Shown here piece after piece: positions 7,415 to 15,800 of a DNA stretch of 64,000 nt. The notes below the pieces were generated by a model. That model searched no databases. It worked only from the letters and a program-made list of their open reading frames with translations, and had not been told where the DNA came from. How positions within the stretch are numbered: the stretch's first letter is position 1; every line of letters begins with the position of its first letter. Where the stretch lies: assembly GCA_000432595.1 (NCBI GenBank), contig HF996867.1:1-64000 (forward strand), in the 5' to 3' direction. The position numbers and the translations under genes were made by a program. Source of the stretch: Clostridium sp. CAG:710 (GTDB taxonomy: Bacteria > Bacillota_I > Bacilli_A > RF39 > UBA660).

Positions 7415-9052
7415 ATGAAAGATAAAAAAGGATTTACATTAACTGAATTATTAGCAGTAATTGTTTTAATAGGTGTAATACTAGCAATAGCAGTGCCATC
7501 ATATCAAAGTTATGTTACTAGGACTAGAAAAGAAGTACTAAAGTCATATCAAGCAAATATAATTGATGCCGCAAATCAGTATGCAGCAGAATGCTTCCAA
7601 GAGAACAAATTAGGAGAATGCAAGAGAAATGAAAATATATGGGATGACATTAAAAAAAATTTAAAGAATAGTAATGACATATTAAAAGAATATAATGTTA
7701 CAGTTAAAATAGATAATGGACCTTCTAACGTAAGTGATCTTTATAGTATAACTTTAGAAATGACAAAAAAGGGTTCAACTAAACCAATCACTATAAAGAC
7801 GTCTAATACTAATACAAGTGGTTCTACGGGAACCCAAACTGATTCAAGTATTAATATAAATGGGAATGCTTTAAATACCGAAAAGAATACTATTGAAGGA
7901 ATATTTCCTACAAACACAACATTAAATATAACCGGTAGCGTACAAAAAGTAATGTTAAAAGACAAAGAAACCACTTGCACATCCGAAGATAGCTTATTTA
8001 ATTATACAACAACATGTAATTTGAAGTTAGAAAATGGAGAAAACAAAATTAAAATCACATATAAAGATGGAAACGCAAAAGAAATAACCATAAATGCAGA
8101 CACAATTAGTCCGAAAATAGAACCAAGCAATATTAATACATCACCAACCAATAAAGTAGAATTTACAGTTACAATAACCGATGAAAATTTGAAGGAAGTA
8201 ACAAAATTTCCTAAAGAATGTAAAATAGTAGAGGACAAAGAAAAGATTAAAAGATATACCTGTACTATAACCGAAAATGGTAGATATAGTTTTAGTGCAA
8301 CTGACAAAGTTGATAATATCGAAACAAAAGATATTACAATATCAAACATTACAAGTGAAAAGCCATCTGTAATCTTAAATATAGATAGTGAAGCAGTATC
8401 AAAATCAAAAATCATAGAAATAGAATACATATCAGGATCAAATGGCAATGAGATAGGATTTAATACTGATCAAAAACTTAAGTGGAGCTTAATTAATACA
8501 TCAAATAATCAAGAAGAAAGAACAGGTGAATTTACTAATCTAAGTAACAAAGGAAGTCAAAATGTTAAAATAGAGGGTCTTACTGGAACATACAGTTTCA
8601 TTGTTAAAGGTTTAACAAACAAAGCCGGTAATAAAAATGATGATGAAAAACTTACAATTCATTTGGATAATACACCACCTTCAGCAGCTGTGGTTTCAAA
8701 GCCAAGTAAAGATGAAGAAAAAACAAAATCTGTAGAGTGTGGAGGCCTTGATAATAATGGAAATAGAGAATGCAAAGTGGTATTTTATGGTGGATTTCTT
8801 GGCGCAGAAGTAAAAGCTAAACTGAATTTTACTGTAGAAGACATTGGAAGTAGTGAAGTAGGAAAAGTATATTATAGAACTACAACAACAGGAAACTTTA
8901 CAGAAACAACAGTAAATGCAATAAATGATTTACATCACAAAGACTTTAACAAAGGACAGCTAAACCTATATATAGAAGTGGTTTTTGCAGATGCACTAGG
9001 AAACATTGACTACACTAAAAACATAACAAAAATTACATTTGTTAAGAATTAA
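7415..9052 (+). CDS. Type IV pseudopilin-like protein with large Ig-like C-terminus
   Basis: 545 residues. The N-terminus has a class III signal: KKG followed by FTLTELLAVIVLIGVILAIAVP, i.e. prepilin peptidase cleavage after Gly, Phe+1 and Glu+5, then a hydrophobic helix. After an alpha-1 region with a Cys pair (about 52-67) the rest (about 120-545) is beta-rich with several Ig-like or cadherin-like modules (D..SPKIEPS, HLDNTPPSAAVV) and Cys pairs. Ordinary pilins are 130-200 residues, so this is a giant pilin-like surface protein. No pilus assembly ATPase or peptidase is nearby. Adhesion is inferred. Confidence 0.8.
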   Translation: MKDKKGFTLTELLAVIVLIGVILAIAVPSYQSYVTRTRKEVLKSYQANIIDAANQYAAECFQENKLGECKRNENIWDDIKKNLKNSNDILKEYNVTVKIDNGPSNVSDLYSITLEMTKKGSTKPITIKTSNTNTSGSTGTQTDSSININGNALNTEKNTIEGIFPTNTTLNITGSVQKVMLKDKETTCTSEDSLFNYTTTCNLKLENGENKIKITYKDGNAKEITINADTISPKIEPSNINTSPTNKVEFTVTITDENLKEVTKFPKECKIVEDKEKIKRYTCTITENGRYSFSATDKVDNIETKDITISNITSEKPSVILNIDSEAVSKSKIIEIEYISGSNGNEIGFNTDQKLKWSLINTSNNQEERTGEFTNLSNKGSQNVKIEGLTGTYSFIVKGLTNKAGNKNDDEKLTIHLDNTPPSAAVVSKPSKDEEKTKSVECGGLDNNGNRECKVVFYGGFLGAEVKAKLNFTVEDIGSSEVGKVYYRTTTTGNFTETTVNAINDLHHKDFNKGQLNLYIEVVFADALGNIDYTKNITKITFVKN

Positions 9053-9067
9053 AAGGTGAGTGATAAA

Positions 9068-9379
9068 ATGAATAATAAAAAGAAGATATATATTGCACTT
9101 GCAGTATTAGCAATTATCATATTGGGGATAGGAATAATACTTAATTTTACATCTAATAATGAAAAGCAACCAGCTAAAAGTAATTCCACCGCTAAATATA
9201 GCTCAAATGATGCGATAGTAGAATTAAATAAACTATATAACTTAAAAGGCTATTCATTAAATCTTGTCACAGAAACAAAAGAAGAATATGTATTTCAAGT
9301 AGTAGTGCAAAATAAAACAACCATTTATAAATTTAATAAAAATACTGGTGAGGTTAAGACCTCAACAAAGTTTGAATAG
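9068..9379 (+). CDS. Single-pass membrane protein with PepSY-like tail
   Basis: 103 residues from the ATG at 9068: a TM segment (about 6-26), a polar linker, then a 60-residue domain ending in VVVQNKTTIYKFNKNTGEVK, which resembles a PepSY unit (aVxxLxxxyxl ... vyxfnxxTGevk). AAAGGTG lies nine bases upstream; an in-frame GTG at 9056 overlaps that ribosome site and is less likely. It starts 16 bases after the pseudopilin gene and shares its transcript, so it may be a partner or inhibitor. The domain call is tentative. Confidence 0.65.
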   Translation: MNNKKKIYIALAVLAIIILGIGIILNFTSNNEKQPAKSNSTAKYSSNDAIVELNKLYNLKGYSLNLVTETKEEYVFQVVVQNKTTIYKFNKNTGEVKTSTKFE

Positions 9380-9395
9380 TGTAAACTTTACTATT

Positions 9396-9425
9396 AAAGG
9401 CTGTAAATGTATTTACAGTCTTTTT
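9396..9425 (+). terminator. Intrinsic terminator
   Basis: Stem AAAGGCTGTAAA/TTTACAGTCTTT with one G-U pair, then T's. Its descending arm contains the next gene's -35 box. Confidence 0.75.
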
Positions 9426-9440
9426 CTTTTAATATATACT
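9412..9440 (+). promoter_or_regulatory. Promoter of the 3D-domain gene
   Basis: TTTACA (9412-9417), 17 bp, TATACT (9435-9440). Confidence 0.65.
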
Positions 9441-9458
9441 ATTAAATAGAGGAAGATT

Positions 9459-10202
9459 ATGAGAAAAAATAATAAAGTTATATATATATTAGATTTTTTA
9501 GTAGTAATTGCAATAGTAATAAGCATTATTTCTGCAAATTATATAAAAACACCAAGTAAAAGTGTTGTTGCTAAAAGTGAATCCCTTACAACATATTTAA
9601 CCACAAATTACTTTGCAAAAGAAGAAGAGACTGATAATTCTAGCGAAGAAAAAGAGTCAGTTGAAGAAAAAGAAGAGAATATTAAAGAAGAACCAGTTGA
9701 AGAGGTTAAAACTAAGGAAAAAGTAGAAGAAAAAAAACAGATAAAAGAACCAGTAAAAACTGAAGAGTCAAAAAAGAAAGAAACAAAAAGTAATACAAAA
9801 GAAGAGGCAAAGCAAGAGAATAAACCATCTAATGAAGAAAAGGTTATAGAAAAGTTAACAGGCTCTCTTGCAGGATATGGTCCAGACTGTTATGGATGCA
9901 CTTCATTTAGAACCGCATCAGGCAAATATATTGGTGATGGAAATATATATTATGAAGATAAAGAATTTGGAAAAATAAGAATAGTTGCTGGTGATAAATC
10001 CTATCCATATGGAACAATCGTAAAATTATCTAATACTGGATATTATTCTAAGCCAATATATGCGGTAGTATTGGATAGAGGTGGAGGAGTAGGTAAAGGT
10101 AGAAAATTCTTATTTGATTTACTCTTTGAAACAGAAAAAGATGCTCTTAAAATGGGAAGTAGAAAAAACGTTACATTTGAAATATTAAGATTGGGATATT
10201 AA
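9459..10202 (+). CDS. 3D-domain cell-wall protein (YabE/RpfG-type C-terminus)
   Basis: 247 residues. An N-terminal membrane segment (about 8-28) is followed by a long Lys/Glu-rich linker (about 60-130) and a C-terminal domain. This has the three spaced Asp of the 3D fold: GDKSYPYGTIVKL, VVLDRGGGVGKG and FLFDLLF. 3D domains are double-psi beta barrels related to MltA/RlpA and found in wall-remodelling enzymes of Bacillota. The highly charged linker probably spans the wall. The ATG follows GAGGAAG. Monocistronic with its own promoter and terminator. Confidence 0.82.
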   Translation: MRKNNKVIYILDFLVVIAIVISIISANYIKTPSKSVVAKSESLTTYLTTNYFAKEEETDNSSEEKESVEEKEENIKEEPVEEVKTKEKVEEKKQIKEPVKTEESKKKETKSNTKEEAKQENKPSNEEKVIEKLTGSLAGYGPDCYGCTSFRTASGKYIGDGNIYYEDKEFGKIRIVAGDKSYPYGTIVKLSNTGYYSKPIYAVVLDRGGGVGKGRKFLFDLLFETEKDALKMGSRKNVTFEILRLGY

Positions 10203-10218
10203 ATTTCAATCTTTTTTT
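10187..10218 (+). terminator. Intrinsic terminator
   Basis: AAGATTG (10187-10193) pairs with CAATCTT (10207-10213), followed by seven T's. Confidence 0.7.
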
Positions 10219-10257
10219 AATCTTTATTTTATGTTAATATTAAAATAGGAGAAGTGT

Positions 10258-11520
10258 ATGAAAGATAGAACTATATTTAAAACAATTTTAGCAATAGCAT
10301 TTTGTATAATTCTTTTAATAGGATTATATATTTTAACAAACTCATTTAATAAGGAGTACACAAATGAAAACGAGAAAATAAAGCAAGAAAACATCATAAA
10401 AGAGATAAATTCTTCTTACAACAAATATGTTAAAACTAATAAAGAAGCAAAGCTTTATACATTAGATAATAATAAATATGAAGAAATTGGCACAATATCA
10501 GCTGATGTAGAATTAGAATTAAATGAAAAGAAAGATGATAATGAATACTTTTCTATAAAAGGAATGGATTATTATATAAACTATAAAAATGTACAAAAAA
10601 TAAATAAAATTAGTGAGAGTAATAATACAAATTATAAAAAGTATATACCGTTTAATGAAAATATAATAACAAATTCACCAACAAAATTTTATAAAGACGG
10701 AAAAGTAAAATATACAATAAACAAAAGTATAGAGGCAAAAATAATTATAAAAGATATTGATAAGTATTATATTGAATACAATAATGAATTATTATATGTA
10801 ACAAAGGATAATGTAAAAGAAATAAAAAAATCAAAAAACTCAAGCGACATGCCAAGGACTAACATAAGAACACTTACATACCATACTATTTATAATACTA
10901 AAACCGAAACATGTACTAATACAGTTATATGTCATCCAATTGAACAATTTATGGAGCATATGAAGTATTTAAGTGATAATAATTACTTAACTTTAACAAT
11001 GAATGAACTAGAACTTTATTTGGATGGAAAGATACAAGTTCCTAAAAAGACTATAGTAATAACATTAGATGATGGAAAATATGCAACTAATGCGATAAAA
11101 ATTGTAGAAAAATATAAAGTATATGCAACTTATTTTATAATTACTGGAAGATATGATGTACCACCTAAAAGTGAATATATGAAATATGAGTCTCATACTG
11201 ACAATCTACATAACAACTATAAATGCAGTGGAGGTAATCAAGGAGGAGAACTTCTTTGCGCTAGTGAAGAGAAAATTTTAAAGGATTTAAAAACTAGTCA
11301 AGAAAGACTGGGGGGGGGGTCATTTGCAATGGCATATCCATTCTTTGATTTTAATGAAAGAGCAATAAAATTATTACGACAAGCAGGATTTAGACTAGCA
11401 TTTATAGGTCAATATGATACAAATGGATATTCAACACCAAAAACAGATAGGATGAAATTAAGAAGAAAAACTATTTTCTCTAGTGACCCATTATCTACAT
11501 TTGTAAGTTATTTAAAGTAG
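10258..11520 (+). CDS. Membrane-anchored polysaccharide deacetylase (NodB family) with poly-G tract
   Basis: 420 residues. TM anchor (about 10-28), a poorly conserved SH3-like/stalk region (about 45-185), then a NodB domain: TYHTI, ITLDDG with the catalytic Asp pair, ESHTDNLH (zinc-binding SHTxxH) and MAYPFFDF (motif 3). Family members remove acetyl groups from peptidoglycan or surface glycans outside the membrane. Ten consecutive G's at 11310-11319 encode LGGG just before motif 3; in the reading shown the gene is intact. One base more or less would stop translation within about 20 codons and remove motif 3. The hydrogenase gene starts 8 bases downstream. Confidence 0.9.
   Translation: MKDRTIFKTILAIAFCIILLIGLYILTNSFNKEYTNENEKIKQENIIKEINSSYNKYVKTNKEAKLYTLDNNKYEEIGTISADVELELNEKKDDNEYFSIKGMDYYINYKNVQKINKISESNNTNYKKYIPFNENIITNSPTKFYKDGKVKYTINKSIEAKIIIKDIDKYYIEYNNELLYVTKDNVKEIKKSKNSSDMPRTNIRTLTYHTIYNTKTETCTNTVICHPIEQFMEHMKYLSDNNYLTLTMNELELYLDGKIQVPKKTIVITLDDGKYATNAIKIVEKYKVYATYFIITGRYDVPPKSEYMKYESHTDNLHNNYKCSGGNQGGELLCASEEKILKDLKTSQERLGGGSFAMAYPFFDFNERAIKLLRQAGFRLAFIGQYDTNGYSTPKTDRMKLRRKTIFSSDPLSTFVSYLK
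11310..11319 (+). repeat. Homopolymeric G10 tract inside deacetylase gene
   Basis: Ten G's in a row in otherwise AT-rich sequence; I saw no other G or C run of comparable length. With nine G's the frame stops at 11366-11368; with eleven at 11346-11348. This is a candidate slippage site for phase variation; an assembly or sequencing length error is also possible. Confidence 0.9.
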
Positions 11521-11528
11521 GAGAAAAA

Positions 11529-12962
11529 ATGAAAAAATATAGATGTAAATCATGTGGATATATAACTGATGAAGAAATAAAAGAAGATTTTTTATGTCCA
11601 TTATGTGGAGTTAATAAAGAATATTTTGAAGAAATAATTGTATTAGATGAAGAAGAAAAGCCAAAATCAATTCCAGTTGATGAGGATAATCCATCAATAC
11701 AAAGAATAGTAAAAAGATGTATTAATTGTGGAAGATGCAAAACTATATGTGAAAATATAGTTGGAATAAAATATGATAGAGAAAAATGTAAAAACAATAT
11801 TTGTATAGGATGTGGGCAATGTATTTTAAATTGTCCAGTAGGTGCACTTGTTACAAAATATAATTATAAAGCAGTAGAACAAGCAATAAATGATGATTCA
11901 AAAGTAGTTGTATGTATCACTGCACCAGCGGTAAGAACAAGTCTTGGTGAGTCATTTGGAATGGAACCAGGTACTTTAGTTGAAAAAAAGATAACCTCAT
12001 CATTAAAAGAAATTGGTTTTGATTATGTATTTGATGTAACCTTTGGAGCAGATTTAACAGTTATGGAAGAAGCAACTGAATTAATTGATAGAATTCAAAA
12101 TAATAAACGACTTCCAATGTTTACTAGTTGTTGTCCATCATGGGTTAAATATGCTAGAGTTTTCACTCCATTCTTATTAGATAATTTATCTACAACAAAA
12201 AGTCCAATTTCTATACAAAGTACAATTATAAAAAAGTACTTTTCAAAGTTGAAAGGCATAGATGAATCTGATATAATTGTAGTAGCACTTACACCTTGTA
12301 CTAGTAAAAAATTAGAAAGGACTATAAGTGACCTTGACACTACAGATTTTGTAATAACTGCAAGTGAATATAGTATTTGGTTAAAAGAACGAGGAATAGA
12401 TTTTGGTAAATTACAAGATAAAGAATTTGACTCTCTATTCGGACGTGGTAGTGGTGCAGGTATAATATTTGGCGCCAGTGGTGGAGTATGTGAAGCCATT
12501 ACTAGAACAATGTATTATATGCTTACAAATAAAACTCCTTCAAAAAGATTATTAGAGTTTACTGAGATAAGAGGTCTAAAAAAGGCAAAAGAAGCAACAG
12601 TAATTATAAATGGTATCAAAATAAATGTCCTCGTAGTACAATCTCTACCAGCACTTTCCAATATTATAGATGAAGTAAAAGAGGGAAATTCAAAATATCA
12701 CTTAATAGAGGTTATGAACTGTGTAGGAGGATGTATTGGTGGAGGAGGAGAACCACTAAGCATAATATCAAAACAGGATGAAGTAAGAATAAAAAGATGT
12801 AAAACTCTTTATGAATGTGATAAAGATACTAAAATAAAATCATCATATGAAAACCCTGACATTAAAAGAATCTATAAGGAATTCATTGGAAAACCAAGTA
12901 ATGAAAAAGCACAAGAATTATTACACATAAAGTATAAAGATGAAAGTGACTTATTAAATTAG
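11529..12962 (+). CDS. [FeFe]-hydrogenase with N-terminal rubredoxin-like domain
   Basis: 477 residues. An N-terminal rubredoxin-like CxxC...CxxC (CKSCG, CPLCG; residues 6-26) precedes two [4Fe-4S] sites (CINCGRCKTIC and CIGCGQCILNCP) and the H-cluster domain. H-cluster motifs are TSCCPSW (about 198), TPCTSKK (about 256) and MNCVGGCIGGGG (about 396), so all four H-cluster Cys are present. The enzyme interconverts protons and H2 in the cytoplasm, fed by ferredoxin or rubredoxin. Its ribosome site AGGAG overlaps the deacetylase stop; rubrerythrin follows after 10 bases. Gly in place of other residues around L2 is not obviously disabling. Anaerobic metabolism is implied. Confidence 0.92.
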   Translation: MKKYRCKSCGYITDEEIKEDFLCPLCGVNKEYFEEIIVLDEEEKPKSIPVDEDNPSIQRIVKRCINCGRCKTICENIVGIKYDREKCKNNICIGCGQCILNCPVGALVTKYNYKAVEQAINDDSKVVVCITAPAVRTSLGESFGMEPGTLVEKKITSSLKEIGFDYVFDVTFGADLTVMEEATELIDRIQNNKRLPMFTSCCPSWVKYARVFTPFLLDNLSTTKSPISIQSTIIKKYFSKLKGIDESDIIVVALTPCTSKKLERTISDLDTTDFVITASEYSIWLKERGIDFGKLQDKEFDSLFGRGSGAGIIFGASGGVCEAITRTMYYMLTNKTPSKRLLEFTEIRGLKKAKEATVIINGIKINVLVVQSLPALSNIIDEVKEGNSKYHLIEVMNCVGGCIGGGGEPLSIISKQDEVRIKRCKTLYECDKDTKIKSSYENPDIKRIYKEFIGKPSNEKAQELLHIKYKDESDLLN

Positions 12963-12972
12963 GAGAGGGAAT

Positions 12973-13512
12973 ATGAATATAAAAGGAACAAAAACAGAAC
13001 AAAATTTAATGACTGCATTTGCAGGTGAATCACAAGCTAGAAATAAATATACTTATTTCGCAAGTAAAGCTAGAAAAGATGGCTATGAACAAATAGCAGC
13101 AATATTTGAAGAAACAGCTAATAACGAAAAAGAACATGCTAAAATTTGGTTTAAATTACTAAATGGTGGAGAAATATCTGGAACAGAAGAAAATTTAAAA
13201 AGTGCAGCTGAAGGTGAAAACTATGAATGGACAGATATGTATAAAAACTTCGCAGAAACTGCAAAAGAAGAAGGATTAGATGATATCGCAACTTTATTTG
13301 AACAAGTTGCTGCTATAGAAAAAGAACATGAAAATCGTTATAAGAAATTACTTAAAAATATAGAAGATGAAGTTGTATTTTCAAATGATGGAGATACTAT
13401 TTGGATTTGTCGTAACTGCGGACATATAGTAGTTGGTAAAAAAGCACCAGAAGTATGTCCAGTTTGTAAACATAAACAAAGTTTCTTTGAAAGAAAAGCA
13501 AATAACTACTAA
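12973..13512 (+). CDS. rbr: Rubrerythrin
   Basis: 179 residues. The N-terminal ferritin-like diiron domain has E-x-Q-A-R-N (GESQARNKY) and EKEHAK and EKEHENRY helices; the C-terminal rubredoxin-like domain has CRNCG...CPVCKHKQSFF. Rubrerythrin reduces hydrogen peroxide in anaerobes using electrons from rubredoxin or NAD(P)H. AGGAGAGGG lies upstream. It is co-transcribed with the hydrogenase, whose own rubredoxin-like domain suggests shared redox traffic (inference). Confidence 0.95.
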   Translation: MNIKGTKTEQNLMTAFAGESQARNKYTYFASKARKDGYEQIAAIFEETANNEKEHAKIWFKLLNGGEISGTEENLKSAAEGENYEWTDMYKNFAETAKEEGLDDIATLFEQVAAIEKEHENRYKKLLKNIEDEVVFSNDGDTIWICRNCGHIVVGKKAPEVCPVCKHKQSFFERKANNY

Positions 13513-13516
13513 TACA

Positions 13517-13539
13517 AAGTTGCCAAAAGCAACTTTTTT
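13517..13539 (+). terminator. Intrinsic terminator of hydrogenase/rubrerythrin operon
   Basis: AAGTTGC/GCAACTT with loop CAAAA, followed by six T's. Confidence 0.85.
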
Positions 13540-13541
13540 CT

Positions 13542-13570
13542 TTTCCATAAAAAACAAGACATGATATAAT
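13542..13570 (+). promoter_or_regulatory. Promoter of tex
   Basis: Extended -10 TGATATAAT (TATAAT 13565-13570) with a weak -35 TTTCCA (13542-13547) at 17 bp. The ATG at 13569 overlaps the -10 and cannot be the start. Confidence 0.55.
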
Positions 13571-13586
13571 GATAGAGGAGGATAAT

Positions 13587-15737
13587 ATGAATACAGATAT
13601 AATTAAACAAATAGGAAAAGATTTAAATATTAAAGAAAGACAAGTTGAAGTTGTATTAAACTTATTAAAAGAAGGAAATACAGTTCCATTTATCGCAAGA
13701 TATAGAAAAGAAGCAACTGGTTCATTAGATGAAGAAGTAATAAGAAGTATTAATGAGGTATATGAATATCAAGTAAACTTATTAAAAAGAAAAGAAGATG
13801 TAATAAGATTAATTGATGAAAAAGGTATGCTTACTGACGAATTAAAAGAAGAAATATTAAAATGCCAAAAATTAGTTGAAGTAGAAGATCTATATAGACC
13901 ATTTAAAGAAAAGAAAAAAACAAAGGCTACAGAAGCAATAAAAAATGGATTAGAGCCACTTGCTAATATGATTATGGAATTTAAAAATAGAGATATCAAA
14001 AAAGAAGCAAAAAGCTTTTTAAATGATAAAGTAACATCAACAGAAGAAGCAATAGAGGGTGCAAAATATATAATCGCAGAAGCAATTAGTGACAATGCAG
14101 AATATAGAAAATACATAAGAGAAAATATTGTTAAGTTTGGAATTATTACAAGCAAGGTAAAGAAAAAAGCACAAGAATTAGACCAAGCTAAAACATATGA
14201 AATGTATTATGATTATAGTGAAGCTATAAAATCTATAAAACCACATAGAGTTTTAGCAATCAATAGAGGAGAAAAAGAAGGAATTTTATCAGTTAATATT
14301 GATGTAGACTTTTCATATATAATTAATTATTTAGAAAAGAAAGTAATAAAAAAATCAAATACTAGTGAAGAAATTTATGTAAAAGAAGCTATATTAGATA
14401 GTTATAAAAGATTAATATTTCCTAGTGTAGAAAGAGAAATAAGAAGTGAATTAAAAGAAACCGCAGAAATAACTGCGATTGATAACTTTTCAAAAAATGT
14501 AGAAAATTTATTACTTACACCACCTATGAAAGGAAAAACAGTACTAGGATATGACCCAGCATTCCGTACAGGATGTAAATTAGCCGTATTAGATTCAACT
14601 GGTAAGCCCCTAAAAATAGAAGTTATATATCCAACTGAGCCACATAATAAAATAGAAGAAAGTAAAAAAATTGTACTTGATTTGATAGATAAATATAATA
14701 TAGATATAATTGCGATAGGAAATGGAACTGCATCTCGTGAGTCAGAAGCCTTTACCGCAGATTGTATAAAAGATGCTAAAAGAAAAGTTGAATACATAAT
14801 AGTTAGCGAAGCAGGTGCAAGTGTATATTCAGCATCAAAACTAGCAAGCAGTGAATTTCCTGATTTAACAGTAGAGAAAAGAAGCGCTATATCAATTGGT
14901 AGAAGACTACAAGACTCGTTATCAGAACTTGTAAAAATAGATCCCAAAAGCATTGGAGTAGGACTATACCAACATGATGTAACACCTAAGAAATTAGATG
15001 AATCTCTAAACTTTGTAGTCACAAAAGTTGTTAACCAAGTAGGTGTTAATGTAAATACTGCCTCATCTTCACTTTTAAGTTATGTCTCAGGAATGACTAA
15101 AAAATCAATAGACGCTATTTTAAATGAAAGAGATTTAAAAGGAAAATTCACTTCACGTGAAGAAATAAAAAAACTAAAAGGAATAACTCCTAAAGTATAT
15201 GAACAGGCAATTGGTTTTATTAGAATACCTGATGGAGTTAATCCACTTGATAAGACATCAATCCATCCAGAAAGCTATGAAGTTACAAAAAAATTACTTG
15301 AAAGTATTGGAATGAATCTTAATGATATTGGTACAGATAAATTAAAAGAAAAACTAGATAACATTGACATAGATAAGGTATGTCTTGATATAAAAACAGA
15401 TAAGTATACACTAAAAGATATAATAGATGACCTAGAAAAGCCAGGAAGAGATTTACGTGATAATATGCCAAAACCAATATTAAAAAGTGATGTCTTAACA
15501 CTAGACGATTTACATATTGGTGATAAACTTCAAGGAACAGTAAGAAACGTAGTTGACTTTGGAGTATTTATTGATATTGGTCTTCACAACGATGGACTTG
15601 CACATATTTCAAAACTGACTAATAAATATATAAAACATCCAAGTGAAGTAGTTAGTGTTGGTGATATAGTAGATTGCTATGTTATAGATATAAATAAAGA
15701 AAAAGAAAAGGTAAGTTTGAGCCTAATAGAAATTTAG
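13587..15737 (+). CDS. tex: Tex family RNA-binding transcription accessory protein
   Basis: 716 residues. Order: N-terminal helical Tex region with VPFIARYRKEATGSLDEE, YqgF/RuvC-like domain (GYDPAFRTGCKLAVLD), HhH modules (VNVNTASSSLLSYVSGM), and a C-terminal S1 domain from about residue 640 (GTVRNVVDFGVFIDIGL). Tex binds RNA and acts on transcription complexes in the cytoplasm. The start at 13587 is chosen because GAGGAGG lies before it and the earlier ATG overlaps the promoter. Full family length. Monocistronic. Confidence 0.95.
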   Translation: MNTDIIKQIGKDLNIKERQVEVVLNLLKEGNTVPFIARYRKEATGSLDEEVIRSINEVYEYQVNLLKRKEDVIRLIDEKGMLTDELKEEILKCQKLVEVEDLYRPFKEKKKTKATEAIKNGLEPLANMIMEFKNRDIKKEAKSFLNDKVTSTEEAIEGAKYIIAEAISDNAEYRKYIRENIVKFGIITSKVKKKAQELDQAKTYEMYYDYSEAIKSIKPHRVLAINRGEKEGILSVNIDVDFSYIINYLEKKVIKKSNTSEEIYVKEAILDSYKRLIFPSVEREIRSELKETAEITAIDNFSKNVENLLLTPPMKGKTVLGYDPAFRTGCKLAVLDSTGKPLKIEVIYPTEPHNKIEESKKIVLDLIDKYNIDIIAIGNGTASRESEAFTADCIKDAKRKVEYIIVSEAGASVYSASKLASSEFPDLTVEKRSAISIGRRLQDSLSELVKIDPKSIGVGLYQHDVTPKKLDESLNFVVTKVVNQVGVNVNTASSSLLSYVSGMTKKSIDAILNERDLKGKFTSREEIKKLKGITPKVYEQAIGFIRIPDGVNPLDKTSIHPESYEVTKKLLESIGMNLNDIGTDKLKEKLDNIDIDKVCLDIKTDKYTLKDIIDDLEKPGRDLRDNMPKPILKSDVLTLDDLHIGDKLQGTVRNVVDFGVFIDIGLHNDGLAHISKLTNKYIKHPSEVVSVGDIVDCYVIDINKEKEKVSLSLIEI

Positions 15738-15744
15738 GCTTTTC
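15720..15744 (+). terminator. Intrinsic terminator of tex
   Basis: AGCCTAA (15720-15726) / TTAGGCT (15734-15740) then T's; the stop codon sits in the stem. Confidence 0.75.
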
Positions 15745-15747
15745 TTA

Positions 15748-15776
15748 TTGAAAAAATTGTGAATTTATGGTATAAT
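15748..15776 (+). promoter_or_regulatory. Promoter of the Fic gene
   Basis: TTGAAA (15748-15753), 17 bp, TATAAT (15771-15776). Confidence 0.75.
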
Positions 15777-15800
15777 ATGCCGTAATTAAGGGGTGATAGT

